A DNA stretch of 64,000 nucleotides from Thermoproteus uzoniensis 768-20 (GTDB lineage: Archaea; Thermoproteota; Thermoprotei; Thermoproteales; Thermoproteaceae): contig NC_015315.1 of the NCBI RefSeq assembly GCF_000193375.1, positions 442,622 through 506,621 on the forward strand, written 5' to 3'. Numbering within the stretch: position 1 is the stretch's first letter; every line of letters begins with the position of its first letter. Under the pieces are notes generated by a model. It was not told the DNA's origin. It did no database searches and saw only the letters and a list, made by a program, of their open reading frames with translations. Position numbers and translations under genes: made by a program. Shown here in pieces: positions 1 to 8,516 of this stretch.

Positions 1-316
1 ATATGGCCCAGAACCCGAAGAGCGCGCCGATGGCCCAGGCGTAGACGGCGTTGTCGGCCGGAACTCCGATAGCTATGGCGAGCGCCAGCGTAAATATTGA
101 GGCTATCAAGGTAGATTTCCAGCCGGTTATCCTCAATACCGATAACAAGATAAAGAGAACGAGTATTGGGAGTATATCTATAATAAATGTTATATATGGA
201 TTATTAAAGAAATATTTTGGCTGAGTATATGAGCTTAAGGCAAATGCGTTATTGCCCACAGCAACTAGAGATAATATCATTAATATGTTTGTATATGGTA
301 TTTTTCTGTGATTCAT
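1..316 (-). CDS. L-lactate/glycolate permease (LldP/GlcA family), N-terminal part
   Basis: Partial gene that runs off the left edge; I translated the 105 visible codons by hand from an ATG at complement 314-316. After a short N-terminal extension there are three hydrophobic stretches, with LPILVLFILLSVL near residues 52-64 and a WAIGALFGFWAI segment at the end of the visible part. The spacing of Pro-Leu-rich helix, Trp-Lys turn, second helix, G-V-P and G-A-x-F-G matches the start of the lactate permease family, which imports lactate and glycolate with protons. A TATA-like element at 336-345 lies about 25 nt before the ATG, which suggests a leaderless transcript of its own. It is downstream of, and on the same strand as, malate synthase and the GlcD-type oxidase, so glycolate or lactate uptake is the likely role. 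The C-terminal part is not in the window. Confidence 0.7.
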   Translation of the reverse strand, partial: MNHRKIPYTNILMILSLVAVGNNAFALSSYTQPKYFFNNPYITFIIDILPILVLFILLSVLRITGWKSTLIASIFTLALAIAIGVPADNAVYAWAIGALFGFWAI

Positions 317-335
317 GGAACGCTGTCAATTTAAG

Positions 336-345
336 TATAAAAATA
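336..345 (-). promoter_or_regulatory. TATA-like promoter of the permease gene
   Basis: The run TATAAAAATA on the plus strand gives an A/T-rich archaeal TATA box on the minus strand, centred about 25 nt before the ATG at 316. The flanking 317-433 stretch is AT-rich and holds no gene; it also contains the 3' end region of the malate synthase transcript. Confidence 0.5.
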
Positions 346-433
346 TTATTCTCATAAATCTGTTAAGGCAATGTGGCAGTTGTTAGTAAATTAAATAAAG
401 ATAATAATTTAAAATATATTATATTATTTATAT

Positions 434-2881
434 TTACCTTATATCGTGAATATAATCATATATTTCTAATATTTCCTTCCTTAATTTTCCTTCGGCGATG
501 AGCCTCTCCACGCGGTCTCTCGGCCCAAACAGCGCCATCAAGGCCTGTTCCCGCTCCTCGGGCGGGAGCGGCGAGAGCACCATGACTACCCTGCCGCCGT
601 GTTGCACGTAGAGCGGCGACGTGAGCTTCGCCTTCAAGATCTCCATTATGACGGGGGCGAACGTCCTGTCGAAGCGGGGGGCGTTGGCGACGACCTCCCG
701 CTCCACGGCGTCTACCGGCTTGCCAACCAAGGGCGCTATGGCCTCCGCAACAGCTCTAGGCGATATGTGGCGGAAGGGCCCCGCGGCGTAGGCCTTGGAC
801 AACGCCTCCTTCACCTTGGGGTCGTACCTGCCGGCTATCCTCTCGGCGGCTATCCTGTCGAAGTCCTCGTAGAATGCGTTGGTCCACTGCATGTGGAGGT
901 CCCAGAGCTTCTCGAACATCTCTCTGTTGAACCTGTCGCCTGCCTTGACGGCGATCTCGTTCTTGGCCGGCACGACGCCGAGCGGCGTCCTGTCGGGCCC
1001 CTTCAAGTAGCCGTCCTTGGTGACCGCCGCCTCGTGGCGCAGTAAGGTCCACAGCCAAGTCGAGAATATGCGGTACGTGGCCAAGTCGTTCATGAACCTC
1101 TGGCCTAGCTCGTAGTCGTCTATGGCCGCTGCCAGATTGCCGTTGAGGAGCTGGAAGCCGTAGTTTGCCGCCATGTAGAAGGCGTGTTGTATATGCTCTA
1201 TCGTTATGTCGCCCTTGGGCGGCTCGTAGAGGGCCGACCAGAGGTCCTTGCCGCCCCACAGCTCGGGGTTGTTGAGGAGCTTCTCGGGCGTGTCCACCAT
1301 GTCCTTCCTCACGACCCACGGCGTTATGTTGCCGTTCTCGTCTATCAAGCCGAGCCTCTGGAAGAGGGCCCGCTCCTGTTCCGTCAACCCGCTGTCGACG
1401 GCCGGTATCTTGACCCCGTCCACCTCGACGTATTTGACCGGCTTGTTTATCATGGCCTGTAGCTCCTCTAGGCTGGCCCTCAACGGCTCGTTGCCCGCCT
1501 TGACGTAGGCCTCCTCGGGAGTCGCAACCCAGCTCTGCCTGAAGAGGTCGTAGAGCCTCCCCTTGACCTTGCCCTTGAGCACGTCGCCGAGGGTCACCTT
1601 GCCCGCGGGCTCCTCGGCCACAAAGATGAGCCCTATGAGCCTCTCCCTCAGCTTATCTATCCAGATGCCTCTCAACGCCCTGGCGTTGTAGCGCTCTCTG
1701 CCGTAGGGATCGCCTTGTCTGTAGAGCATGACGGCGGCCATGCCGCCGACAGGCCCGGCCCTCAGCTCGCCGTTTTTGTCCAACCCGGCCATCAACGTGA
1801 GCAAGGCGTTGTACTTCTGGTAGGCCATCATTATGGGGTGCGTCATGGTTATGTTCTGGGGATCGGGGAACACCGCCTCCTCCCTCCACATCTCTATCAG
1901 AGAGCCTAGGTAGTCCCACCTGCCGTTGTTTATCTTAACCAGCCTCTCCCTCCATATCCAGAAGATGACCGGCAGGTACAGCCCGGCTCTGGCCTCCTCG
2001 TAAAGCATGGCTATCTTCAACTCGCCAGTCTTGAGCCCCAGCCTCTGCTCGACCCTCCTCAGTATCTTCTCCACGACCAGCGCCTCGTCGGGGGTCTGGG
2101 TCTTGGGCACGTAGAAGTAGACGCCCGACCCGGCCTTCTTGAGCAAGTCGTAGTTGTTGGCCGTGTAGAGGACCACGGACGTTATTATGGCGGGGACGGG
2201 CCTCCCGTCGACCCTGACGTCGAAATCCAGTATATGTATGCCGGGCACTCTGTGTATCAACGTCGGCCACTTCTCTCTGGGCTTCCTTATCCTGTACTCC
2301 TTCCCGCCCTCTATATAGGGCTCGGGCACGTCGCCGCTCAGCACCCTCTTGACTATCCTCCTGGCCTCCCACACGGCGGCCACGGACCTCCCGGATCCCC
2401 AAGGCACGTACCAGGCGGGGGACGCGTCCTCCTCGTCCTCCATCATCGACACGACGTCGGCGTTTATCTGGTGGATGGCGCGGCTCATGGGGTACCAAGG
2501 CCCAGTTATCTCGAGGCCGGGGTTCTTCAGAGGATGTAGGTCGTCGGGGACGGGCACGTTCTGGTTGAGGCCCCATCTAAGCGGCGTGTCTCTGCCGAGG
2601 AAGTTGTCTATCAAGCCCTGCACTATCTCCCTAAACGTCCTCACGTTGCCGTCCGCATCGACGAATTTGTCGTCCCATCTGGGGAACGCGCCCTTGACCT
2701 TGACGGGCTCACGCCGCTCGTGCCATTCCTTCCTCTTCCTTATGGCGGCGTCGATCTCTCCCCCCAGCTCCCGGGCCAACTCCTCGATCAACTGCTCCAC
2801 CACGATCTCCCTGCCGTTTACGACCTTGCGGCCGAACAGATCGCCGTATTCCTCCAAAACCCGCTTGTTTATCTCTATCAT
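434..2881 (-). CDS. aceB: malate synthase, archaeal long type
   Basis: Condenses glyoxylate with acetyl-CoA to malate and CoA in the cytoplasm. The protein is about 815 residues, like the Sulfolobus-type enzymes and longer than bacterial malate synthase A (about 530). Recognisable stretches are NITMTHPIMMAYQKYN (about 345-360), the glycine-rich GPVGGMAAVMLYRQGD (about 378-393) and RGIWIDKLRERLIGLIF (about 404-420). I chose the ATG at 2881 because a TATA-like CTTAAAAA at 2903-2910 is 26 nt upstream; a GTG at 2890 is the alternative and adds three residues. It sits between a glycolate/lactate dehydrogenase gene set (upstream) and a permease (downstream), all on the same strand. No isocitrate lyase is in the window, so the glyoxylate here may come from glycolate. 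Function call rests on family resemblance read by eye. Confidence 0.82.
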   Translation of the reverse strand: MIEINKRVLEEYGDLFGRKVVNGREIVVEQLIEELARELGGEIDAAIRKRKEWHERREPVKVKGAFPRWDDKFVDADGNVRTFREIVQGLIDNFLGRDTPLRWGLNQNVPVPDDLHPLKNPGLEITGPWYPMSRAIHQINADVVSMMEDEEDASPAWYVPWGSGRSVAAVWEARRIVKRVLSGDVPEPYIEGGKEYRIRKPREKWPTLIHRVPGIHILDFDVRVDGRPVPAIITSVVLYTANNYDLLKKAGSGVYFYVPKTQTPDEALVVEKILRRVEQRLGLKTGELKIAMLYEEARAGLYLPVIFWIWRERLVKINNGRWDYLGSLIEMWREEAVFPDPQNITMTHPIMMAYQKYNALLTLMAGLDKNGELRAGPVGGMAAVMLYRQGDPYGRERYNARALRGIWIDKLRERLIGLIFVAEEPAGKVTLGDVLKGKVKGRLYDLFRQSWVATPEEAYVKAGNEPLRASLEELQAMINKPVKYVEVDGVKIPAVDSGLTEQERALFQRLGLIDENGNITPWVVRKDMVDTPEKLLNNPELWGGKDLWSALYEPPKGDITIEHIQHAFYMAANYGFQLLNGNLAAAIDDYELGQRFMNDLATYRIFSTWLWTLLRHEAAVTKDGYLKGPDRTPLGVVPAKNEIAVKAGDRFNREMFEKLWDLHMQWTNAFYEDFDRIAAERIAGRYDPKVKEALSKAYAAGPFRHISPRAVAEAIAPLVGKPVDAVEREVVANAPRFDRTFAPVIMEILKAKLTSPLYVQHGGRVVMVLSPLPPEEREQALMALFGPRDRVERLIAEGKLRKEILEIYDYIHDIR

Positions 2882-2946
2882 ATTTCTCACCGGCAGCTCT
2901 CCTTTTTAAGTTTTATTTGATTTATGTTAACTAAGAAATATTATAT

Positions 2947-4332
2947 CTAAATATCAAATATTTTATTAGGATTAAATATACCATAGGGATCAAATATTTT
3001 CTTTATCTCTTTAAATAGATTTATAAGTTGCGGCGAGTTCTTGGCGTCGTACGCCTCCCTCAACATGGCCTTCTTGTGCATGCCTATGCCGTGCTCGGCG
3101 CTTATCGTCCCGTCGTACTTGATCGCTATCTTGCCGAAATACTCGAAGAGCTCCACCGCCTTCCTCTTCTGCTCCTCGTTGCTTCTGTCGAACCAGAGCG
3201 TCGGGTGTATGTTACCGTCGCCTACGTGGCCGCCGGTTATCGTCGGAATACCGTAGCGCTGTATCGCGGCCTTCACCTCGCGCATCGCCTCGGGCAATCT
3301 AGACGTGGGCACAGCTATGTCGCCCATCAATATGACCGCGTTGCCGCCGTAGGACTCAACGGCGCGCTTCACGGGGGCCGGGTACAAGAGCCTCCTGGGC
3401 TCCAACAGCTTGAAGAAGTCCCTCCACTCGGCGGCCTCGGCGACGACCTTGCCGCGGTTGGCCTCGGCGACTTCCTTGAGGCGCGCCAACACCCTCTGCT
3501 CGGAGCCCGCGGTTATATCGGCGCCCATCCACAACGTGTACTTCCTCCCCAGCCCCACCAGATCCGACCCGTCGTCGTCCATGAACTCGGCCACCATGAG
3601 CCACAACCTCCTGCGCCGGGCCTCGACCACCGTGTTCGCCAGATCTACGATATCGTCGTACTGGGCCACGACGCCGACGAACGCCTCGGGGAGAGGCGCT
3701 AGCCTCACGGTCGCCTCTGTCACGACGCCGAGGGTGCCCTCGCTACCCACGAAAAGATGGAGGATGTCGTAGCCCTCCCTACACTTAACCGTGCGGCACC
3801 CGACCCTTATCTTCTCCCCGGTCCCTATGACGGCCTCGAGGCCCAGCACCCAGTGGGACGCCGGGCCGTACTTGGCGCCCCGCATGCCCCCGCCGCCGTT
3901 CACTATGGAGCCGCCTACGGACGCGGTCTTCGACGACGCGGGGTCGACGGGCCACTGCAGGCCGTAGCGCATGAGCTCCAGGTTAAACTCGTCGATCTTT
4001 ATGCCGGGTTGGACCACGGCGAGCCAGTCGACGTCGGATACTTCAAGGATCTTGTTCATGCGCTCGGAGGACAGCACTATGGTGTTCTTCATAACGGTGG
4101 CCGCGTTGCCGGAGAGGCTCGTGGAGTGGAATACCGGCGTTATGTACAGCTTGTTCTTTATGGCGTAGCGGACCACGTCGACCACGTCGTCGGCCGATTC
4201 GGCGTAGACGACTGCCAGCGGGAGCTGGAACTCGAAGGACGCCGGATCGCGGGCGTATATACGGCGTATGTCGGGATCCGTGATGACCTTATCCTCGCCC
4301 AGTTCTTTCTTCAAGTCCTTGAGCTCGGACAT
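2947..4332 (-). CDS. glcD: FAD-linked glycolate/D-lactate dehydrogenase subunit (GlcD family)
   Basis: Oxidises an alpha-hydroxy acid (glycolate to glyoxylate, or D-lactate to pyruvate) with FAD. The 461 residues carry an N-terminal PCMH-type FAD-binding domain (about 35-215), including the VGGSIVNGGGG loop near 139-149, and the C-terminal signature motifs GGHVGDGNIHP (about 365-375) and SAEHGIGMHKK (about 415-425). Length is normal for the family. The gene starts 8 nt after the stop of the HdrC-like protein and is followed by malate synthase, so the product is probably the catalytic subunit of a membrane-associated or quinone-reducing complex with the two Fe-S proteins. The malate synthase neighbour favours glycolate; the lactate-permease neighbour leaves D-lactate open. 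Confidence 0.85.
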   Translation of the reverse strand: MSELKDLKKELGEDKVITDPDIRRIYARDPASFEFQLPLAVVYAESADDVVDVVRYAIKNKLYITPVFHSTSLSGNAATVMKNTIVLSSERMNKILEVSDVDWLAVVQPGIKIDEFNLELMRYGLQWPVDPASSKTASVGGSIVNGGGGMRGAKYGPASHWVLGLEAVIGTGEKIRVGCRTVKCREGYDILHLFVGSEGTLGVVTEATVRLAPLPEAFVGVVAQYDDIVDLANTVVEARRRRLWLMVAEFMDDDGSDLVGLGRKYTLWMGADITAGSEQRVLARLKEVAEANRGKVVAEAAEWRDFFKLLEPRRLLYPAPVKRAVESYGGNAVILMGDIAVPTSRLPEAMREVKAAIQRYGIPTITGGHVGDGNIHPTLWFDRSNEEQKRKAVELFEYFGKIAIKYDGTISAEHGIGMHKKAMLREAYDAKNSPQLINLFKEIKKIFDPYGIFNPNKIFDI

Positions 4333-4340
4333 ATTAATTT

Positions 4341-4637
4341 CTATTTCTTGTTCTTATATATCTTCTCATTAATGATATACGCTTTAAATTCATGGATAAT
4401 TTCTGCTATTTTTATACCGGCGGGGCATTGTATATCGCAATTTCTACATCCTAGACATGTCATGATGCCCGTATACGCCGCCTCGGAGAGCTCCCCGTCG
4501 AAGTTTCTGATTAAGTTGACGCGCCCCCTAGGCCCGAAGTGCATCATCCTTATGGATCTGTAGGTGGGGCAGGCGAATTCGCAGAAGCCGCAGAACTGGC
4601 ACTTGGAGGCCTCGGCCTTCAGCTCCGCCAGATTCAT
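4341..4637 (-). CDS. small two-[4Fe-4S] protein, GlcF N-terminal/HdrC-like
   Basis: A 98-residue electron-transfer protein. Two cysteine clusters, CQFCGFCEFACP near residue 13 and CLGCRNCDIQCP near residue 60, follow the C-x2-C-x2-C-x3-C-P pattern of bacterial-type ferredoxin clusters. In most bacteria the equivalent domain is fused to the cysteine-rich CCG domain as GlcF (about 400 residues); here it is a separate chain, as in heterodisulfide reductase HdrC. The ATG at 4637 overlaps the TGA of the upstream CCG protein (ATGA), which implies translational coupling; an upstream in-frame ATG would overlap that gene much more. It probably carries electrons from the GlcD flavin to the CCG subunit. 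Confidence 0.82.
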   Translation of the reverse strand: MNLAELKAEASKCQFCGFCEFACPTYRSIRMMHFGPRGRVNLIRNFDGELSEAAYTGIMTCLGCRNCDIQCPAGIKIAEIIHEFKAYIINEKIYKNKK

Positions 4638-5557
4638 AGGAGGACCTCGGCCATGTGGTACAGCTCCACCTCGCCCTCGGACGCCCGCTTGAGGTTGACG
4701 TAACATATGGGGCACTGCACCACGACCTTCCTAGAAAGCCGGGCGAGCTCCTTGACCCTCGCCTTGGCTATCTGCTTGGCTATGTTCGGGAAGGTCGACT
4801 CTATGGGGCCTCCGCAACACTGCGACGTGTCGCGGCCAGTTACGAACGGGTCCTCCACAGGCTCGCCGGCTTTGAGGAGCTTTCTGACTGTCTGATATCT
4901 GTCCAGATAGCGGGCGTAGAGGCAGGAGTCGTGTATGGCGAAGTTCTTGATGGATACTCCCTTGGGCTCTATAAAATCCATATAGCTGGTTACCTTTATA
5001 TCGAAGTCGGGGAAGTACTTGGGATACACCTTCTCCAGCAGATAGTGGGTGTGGGGATCGACGGTCACGATCTCCCTTATACCGCGCTGCTTGAAGTAGT
5101 CGACGACCTTCCTCGCGTAATTGACGAAGTCCCGCTCGAAACCCAGCTCGTACAGCAAGGCGCCTGAGTAGATCTCCTTGTCCAGAAGCCTGAACTTGAG
5201 CCCGCTCCTGGCCAAGAGGCTGTGCATGGACCTAACAACGCGGTCGGCCCTATCCACCTCGGCTTGATCGGGCTTGAGCAACTGCCTCCCGAAAGTCCTA
5301 GCGGCAAATCCGGCGAGAGCGCTCATCAAGCCGCCACCCGACGCTCCGAATTTCTCCAAGTTTTCTACAGCCTTCTCGATAACTGGGGCCAAATGGTACA
5401 TACATGACGTATAAAAAACTGTACTAGAGCTCGTATCTTGTTGTAGTCCTTCCTTCCAATTTTCACATATACGCTCATCTACGGGAAGAGGAAGCCAAGT
5501 CTTATCTAGAGAATCAACTATAATTTCTCTTAGCCGCAAGAGCCATCCCTCGCTCAT
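4634..5557 (-). CDS. CCG-domain protein, GlcF C-terminal/HdrB-like
   Basis: A 307-residue homologue of the cysteine-rich subunit of heterodisulfide reductase and glycolate oxidase. The second CCG motif is complete: C212, then C247-C248-G-G, then C282-P-I-C285. The first half keeps only one obvious cysteine (TSCMYHLAP, near 52) and lacks the matching CCG and CxxC, so only one cysteine-rich cluster site looks intact. It is the first gene of the module. A TATA-like element at 5575-5586 is 25 nt before the ATG, so the mRNA is probably leaderless. Order is CCG protein, Fe-S protein, GlcD, malate synthase, permease. The partner quinone or thiol acceptor cannot be read from sequence. Confidence 0.82.
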   Translation of the reverse strand: MSEGWLLRLREIIVDSLDKTWLPLPVDERICENWKEGLQQDTSSSTVFYTSCMYHLAPVIEKAVENLEKFGASGGGLMSALAGFAARTFGRQLLKPDQAEVDRADRVVRSMHSLLARSGLKFRLLDKEIYSGALLYELGFERDFVNYARKVVDYFKQRGIREIVTVDPHTHYLLEKVYPKYFPDFDIKVTSYMDFIEPKGVSIKNFAIHDSCLYARYLDRYQTVRKLLKAGEPVEDPFVTGRDTSQCCGGPIESTFPNIAKQIAKARVKELARLSRKVVVQCPICYVNLKRASEGEVELYHMAEVLL

Positions 5558-5795
5558 TAAAGATGGGGGTTATTCTAAAATAAAAACATTTACTTCAACT
5601 AACTTGACTATATGTATATGTTCATATATGTTTATTTATAGTAAATAGCATAACAATTATGAAAATAATTTAATAAATATAATAATATATTAATATAGAA
5701 ATAGAAACAAATGTTCTATATAATATGATAGCAGAATACTCGGAAGAACCTTCTGACACGAAACAATGCTTAAATAGGGAGAGCGAGGATGGCCC
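5558..5795. other. AT-rich divergent promoter region
   Basis: This 238-bp gap separates the dehydrogenase module from the superoxide dismutase gene. It is much richer in A+T than its neighbours and holds two TATA-like elements, 5575-5586 for the minus-strand module and 5769-5777 (CTTAAATAG) for sod on the plus strand. I see no gene or structured RNA in it. Confidence 0.55.
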
Positions 5796-6422
5796 ATGTC
5801 AGTAAGCCTGTTCAAGAGGTACGAACTGCCGCCGCTTCCGTACAACCTGGACGCCCTCGAGCCCTACATAAGCAGGGACATAGTAGACGTCCACTACAAC
5901 GGCCACCACAAGGGCTACGTGAACGGCGCCAACGCGCTCCTGGAGAGGATGGAGAAGATAATAAAGGGAGAGCTGGCCTCCGGCCAGTACGACATACAGG
6001 GGATTCTGAGAGGGCTGACCTTCAACATAAACGGCCACAAGTTGCACGACCTCTACTGGAAGAGCATGGCGCCTGCGGGCAAGGGAGGCGGGAAGCCCGG
6101 AGGAAGGCTCGCCGACCTCATAAACAAACAGTACGGGAGCTTCGACAAGTTCAAGGCCGTATTTACCGAGGCCGCGAACTCGTTGCCGGGGACGGGCTGG
6201 ACGGCGCTTTATTACGACGTAGAGACAGGCAACCTCCAGATAATGACCTTCGAGAACCACTTCCTGAACCACATCGGGGAGGCGCCGATACTTATAATAG
6301 TTGACGAGTTCGAGCACGCCTACTACCTACAGTACAAGAACAAGAGAGCCGACTACGTAAACGCCTGGTGGAATCTCGTCAACTGGGACTTCGCCGAGAA
6401 GAAGCTTTCTAAGCTTATCTAA
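5796..6422 (+). CDS. sod: Fe/Mn superoxide dismutase
   Basis: Dismutates superoxide to oxygen and hydrogen peroxide in the cytoplasm. The 208 residues contain the family motifs [11 protein letters not shown] (about 33-43), [13 protein letters not shown] (about 79-91) and the C-terminal [15 protein letters not shown] (about 169-183), which supply the three His and one Asp metal ligands. Length matches crenarchaeal SODs of about 210 residues. The metal (Fe, Mn or either) cannot be settled by eye. A TATA-like CTTAAATAG lies about 23 nt before the ATG. The SOD of an organism from largely anoxic hot springs fits the Fur-type regulator near 28.6 kb, but no regulatory link is visible. Confidence 0.96.
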   Translation: MSVSLFKRYELPPLPYNLDALEPYISRDIVDVHYNGHHKGYVNGANALLERMEKIIKGELASGQYDIQGILRGLTFNINGHKLHDLYWKSMAPAGKGGGKPGGRLADLINKQYGSFDKFKAVFTEAANSLPGTGWTALYYDVETGNLQIMTFENHFLNHIGEAPILIIVDEFEHAYYLQYKNKRADYVNAWWNLVNWDFAEKKLSKLI

Positions 6423-6432
6423 TCCCCTTTTT

Positions 6433-7158
6433 GTGCGGAATCCCCTAGTTTTGAGAAAGAAGCAAGAGATTAGGGAGAGGATCTGGGACCTCCTCGAAAA
6501 GAGCGGCGCCGCCGCGTTTCCGCGCCCGGTGTTCGGGCGGATACCGAACTTCGTCGGGGCCGAGTCGGCGTGCCGCAATTTGAGGGAGTCGGGCGAGTGG
6601 GCGGCGGCTGAGGTCGTGAAGATAAACCCCGACGCGCCCCAGAGGCCCTGCCGCGAGGCGGCGCTGGCGGAGGGCAAGGTGGTGATCATGCCGACTCCGA
6701 GGATAAGGGAGGGCTTCCTCCTGCTGGATCCGCGCCGGGTGCCTCGGAGCGCCTATCGCGAGGCGTCGACGATATCCGGGGCGTTTCGGTGGGGAGTCAA
6801 GGTGGATCCCCGCGAGATGCCGCAGATAGATCTTGTGGTGATAGGGTCTGTCGCCGTGAACCCCAGAAACGGCGCCAGGCTGGGCAAGAGCCACGGCTAC
6901 GCGGAGCTCGAGTGGGGGATCGCTACGGCGTTGGGCAAGGCATCTGAGTCGACCCCCGTGGCCACCACAGTACACGAGCTACAGCTCGTCGAGGACGACA
7001 TACCCCAGGAGCCCTTCGACCTGCCCGTCGATTTAATCGCGACCCGTACGGCCGTCCTCAGACCCTCCGAGAGGAGGCCGAAGCCCCGCGGGATTTTGTG
7101 GGAGTACGTGACGGACGAGATGCTCTCGGAGATCCCCCTCCTTTCATCTCTGAGATAA
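6433..7158 (+). CDS. 5-formyltetrahydrofolate cyclo-ligase family protein
   Basis: Resembles the ATP-dependent enzyme that converts 5-formyltetrahydrofolate to 5,10-methenyltetrahydrofolate. The 241 residues begin with a basic KKQEIRERIWDLLEKS helix, and carry FPRPVFGRIPNFVGAE (about 31-46), TPRIREGFLLLDP (about 93-105) and the glycine-rich GARLGKSHGYAELEWG (about 157-172), which recalls the G-x-G-x-G-Y-Y-D ATP-binding loop of the family. Start is a GTG only 10 nt after sod, so the two genes are probably co-transcribed. Archaea of this group may use other C1 carriers, so the actual substrate is uncertain. Confidence 0.72.
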   Translation: MRNPLVLRKKQEIRERIWDLLEKSGAAAFPRPVFGRIPNFVGAESACRNLRESGEWAAAEVVKINPDAPQRPCREAALAEGKVVIMPTPRIREGFLLLDPRRVPRSAYREASTISGAFRWGVKVDPREMPQIDLVVIGSVAVNPRNGARLGKSHGYAELEWGIATALGKASESTPVATTVHELQLVEDDIPQEPFDLPVDLIATRTAVLRPSERRPKPRGILWEYVTDEMLSEIPLLSSLR

Positions 7159-7186
7159 GAATATATACCACTAACCGGGATGTGTT

Positions 7187-7768
7187 GTGGATGTAGAGGA
7201 GAAGGTGCTCCAGATAATTAAGGAGCGGGGGGAGGTGTCCACGACGGAGCTGGTGCAGCTGACGGGCTATCCGCGGCACAAGGTCTTGAGGGTCCTTAAC
7301 AAGCTCTACTTCAAGGGCCTTGTGGAGCCCGTCAAGAGGAGCAGGAAGTACCTCTGGCGTCTAGCCTCCGGCGAGATGGCCGTGTATCCCGTCCACACGC
7401 CGCTGTCTCCCGTGCTGTATCTCGAGGGAGTCGTCGAGCCCATATATAGGAAGGTGGAGAACAGAGTGGACTCATTCCTCTTCGTCCACGTTAAGAGCAA
7501 CAGGTATTGGCTCTGCGACTGCGGGACCGGGTACTACGTGATCTCCGACGACAGCATAGAGGGTTGCGACTGTAGGCTGAGGCATGCCTTCGGTGAGAGG
7601 AGGCTGGCCATGATCTACCTAACCGGCGATCTGAGGTTTAGGTACTGGCGGAGCTACAGATACGGCGAGAACGACGCCGAGTTCGTCTTGTTGGTGCCTG
7701 AGGCGGAGATCTCGAGGGAACTTCTGGAGAAGTACAGGAAATACGAGGTCCCCGCTAGCGGCTCCTGA
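7187..7768 (+). CDS. winged-helix DNA-binding protein
   Basis: A 193-residue likely transcription regulator. Residues about 1-65 form a helix-turn-helix pattern (EVSTTELVQLTGYPRHKVLRV) followed by a wing with KRSRKYLW. The middle part has a small cysteine group (LCDCGTGYYV and GCDCRLRH) that could bind metal. The rest, about 130-190, is unlike anything I recognise. The GTG start is 28 nt after the cyclo-ligase gene. The last 14 bp overlap the 3' end of the convergent ABC permease gene. Its targets are unknown; the metal-binding-looking cysteines and the neighbouring transporter make metal or oxyanion sensing a possibility only. Confidence 0.65.
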   Translation: MDVEEKVLQIIKERGEVSTTELVQLTGYPRHKVLRVLNKLYFKGLVEPVKRSRKYLWRLASGEMAVYPVHTPLSPVLYLEGVVEPIYRKVENRVDSFLFVHVKSNRYWLCDCGTGYYVISDDSIEGCDCRLRHAFGERRLAMIYLTGDLRFRYWRSYRYGENDAEFVLLVPEAEISRELLEKYRKYEVPASGS

Positions 7769-8516
7769 GCGCGTGGGCGACCGCCAACACGGCGAGGGAG
7801 AATAGGAGAAGCGTCGCGGCCTCCGGGATAGCCGATAGGTAGTAGGTCTCGAACGAGTTCCAGATATAGACCGAGGCGGGGCTCGCCAAGCCGAACGGAG
7901 GCCCCGACACGTAATACGCTATGATGGCCACGGCGCCGAACTCGCTTATGGCCCTGGACATGGCGGTGAGGCCGGACGAGAGGAGGCCTCTGGCAGAGCC
8001 TCTGAAGACGTACCAGAACACGCGGGCCTCCCCCGCGCCCATGCTGACGGCCATGAGCTCCGGCTCTCTAGGCAGAGCCTCGAAGTAGCTCTGGGCAGAT
8101 CTGATGTACACAGGCGCCGATACTATCACTAGGGCCGCGACCAGGCCTATGTATGAGTCGAACAGACTCACGCCCAACGAGTTCAGAAACCTGCCGACGG
8201 CGGTCTGGGGGCTGGCGAGCAGAACCAGCGCTATGCCCACTATGGGGTGCGGGACCGACGCGGGGATGTCGGTCAAGGCGTTTATAACGGCGTTTCTCTT
8301 CCTGGCCGCGTAGAACGCCACCGGCGTGAAGAACGCTATGTTTACAAGCACCGCCGCGGAGGACGCCAGTAGCGTGACCCCTATCGATCTGAGGAGGCCC
8401 TCGCCGAAGGCGGCGTTGCTGAAAAAGGGCCCGTATCCGTAGTACACCAGCGCCGCGAACGGCGCCAAGAGCGCCGACAGCGCAACGGCCGAATAGACGG
8501 CTATCAGCCTATACAT
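7755..8516 (-). CDS. ABC transporter permease, molybdate/tungstate type
   Basis: A 253-residue inner-membrane permease with about six hydrophobic helices. The cytoplasmic coupling loop has the family pattern E-x3-A-(x2)-G-A, seen in EPELMAVSMGAGEARVFWYV (about 151-170), and PHPIVGIALVLL (about 93-104) matches the ModB/WtpB/CysT class. The start ATG lies inside the trmO-like gene (8-nt overlap), so the two are translated from one message. The substrate-binding protein is the gene upstream of trmO, and the ATPase is divergent at 10272. Together they form one uptake system, most likely for tungstate or molybdate. Confidence 0.82.
   Translation of the reverse strand: MYRLIAVYSAVALSALLAPFAALVYYGYGPFFSNAAFGEGLLRSIGVTLLASSAAVLVNIAFFTPVAFYAARKRNAVINALTDIPASVPHPIVGIALVLLASPQTAVGRFLNSLGVSLFDSYIGLVAALVIVSAPVYIRSAQSYFEALPREPELMAVSMGAGEARVFWYVFRGSARGLLSSGLTAMSRAISEFGAVAIIAYYVSGPPFGLASPASVYIWNSFETYYLSAIPEAATLLLFSLAVLAVAHALRSR

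Noticed and set aside
599-1045. Plus-strand open frames inside malate synthase and similar long antisense frames in many genes
   Set aside because: GC-rich codon use leaves few stop codons on the other strand; these translations are rich in Arg, Gly, Pro and His and match no family.
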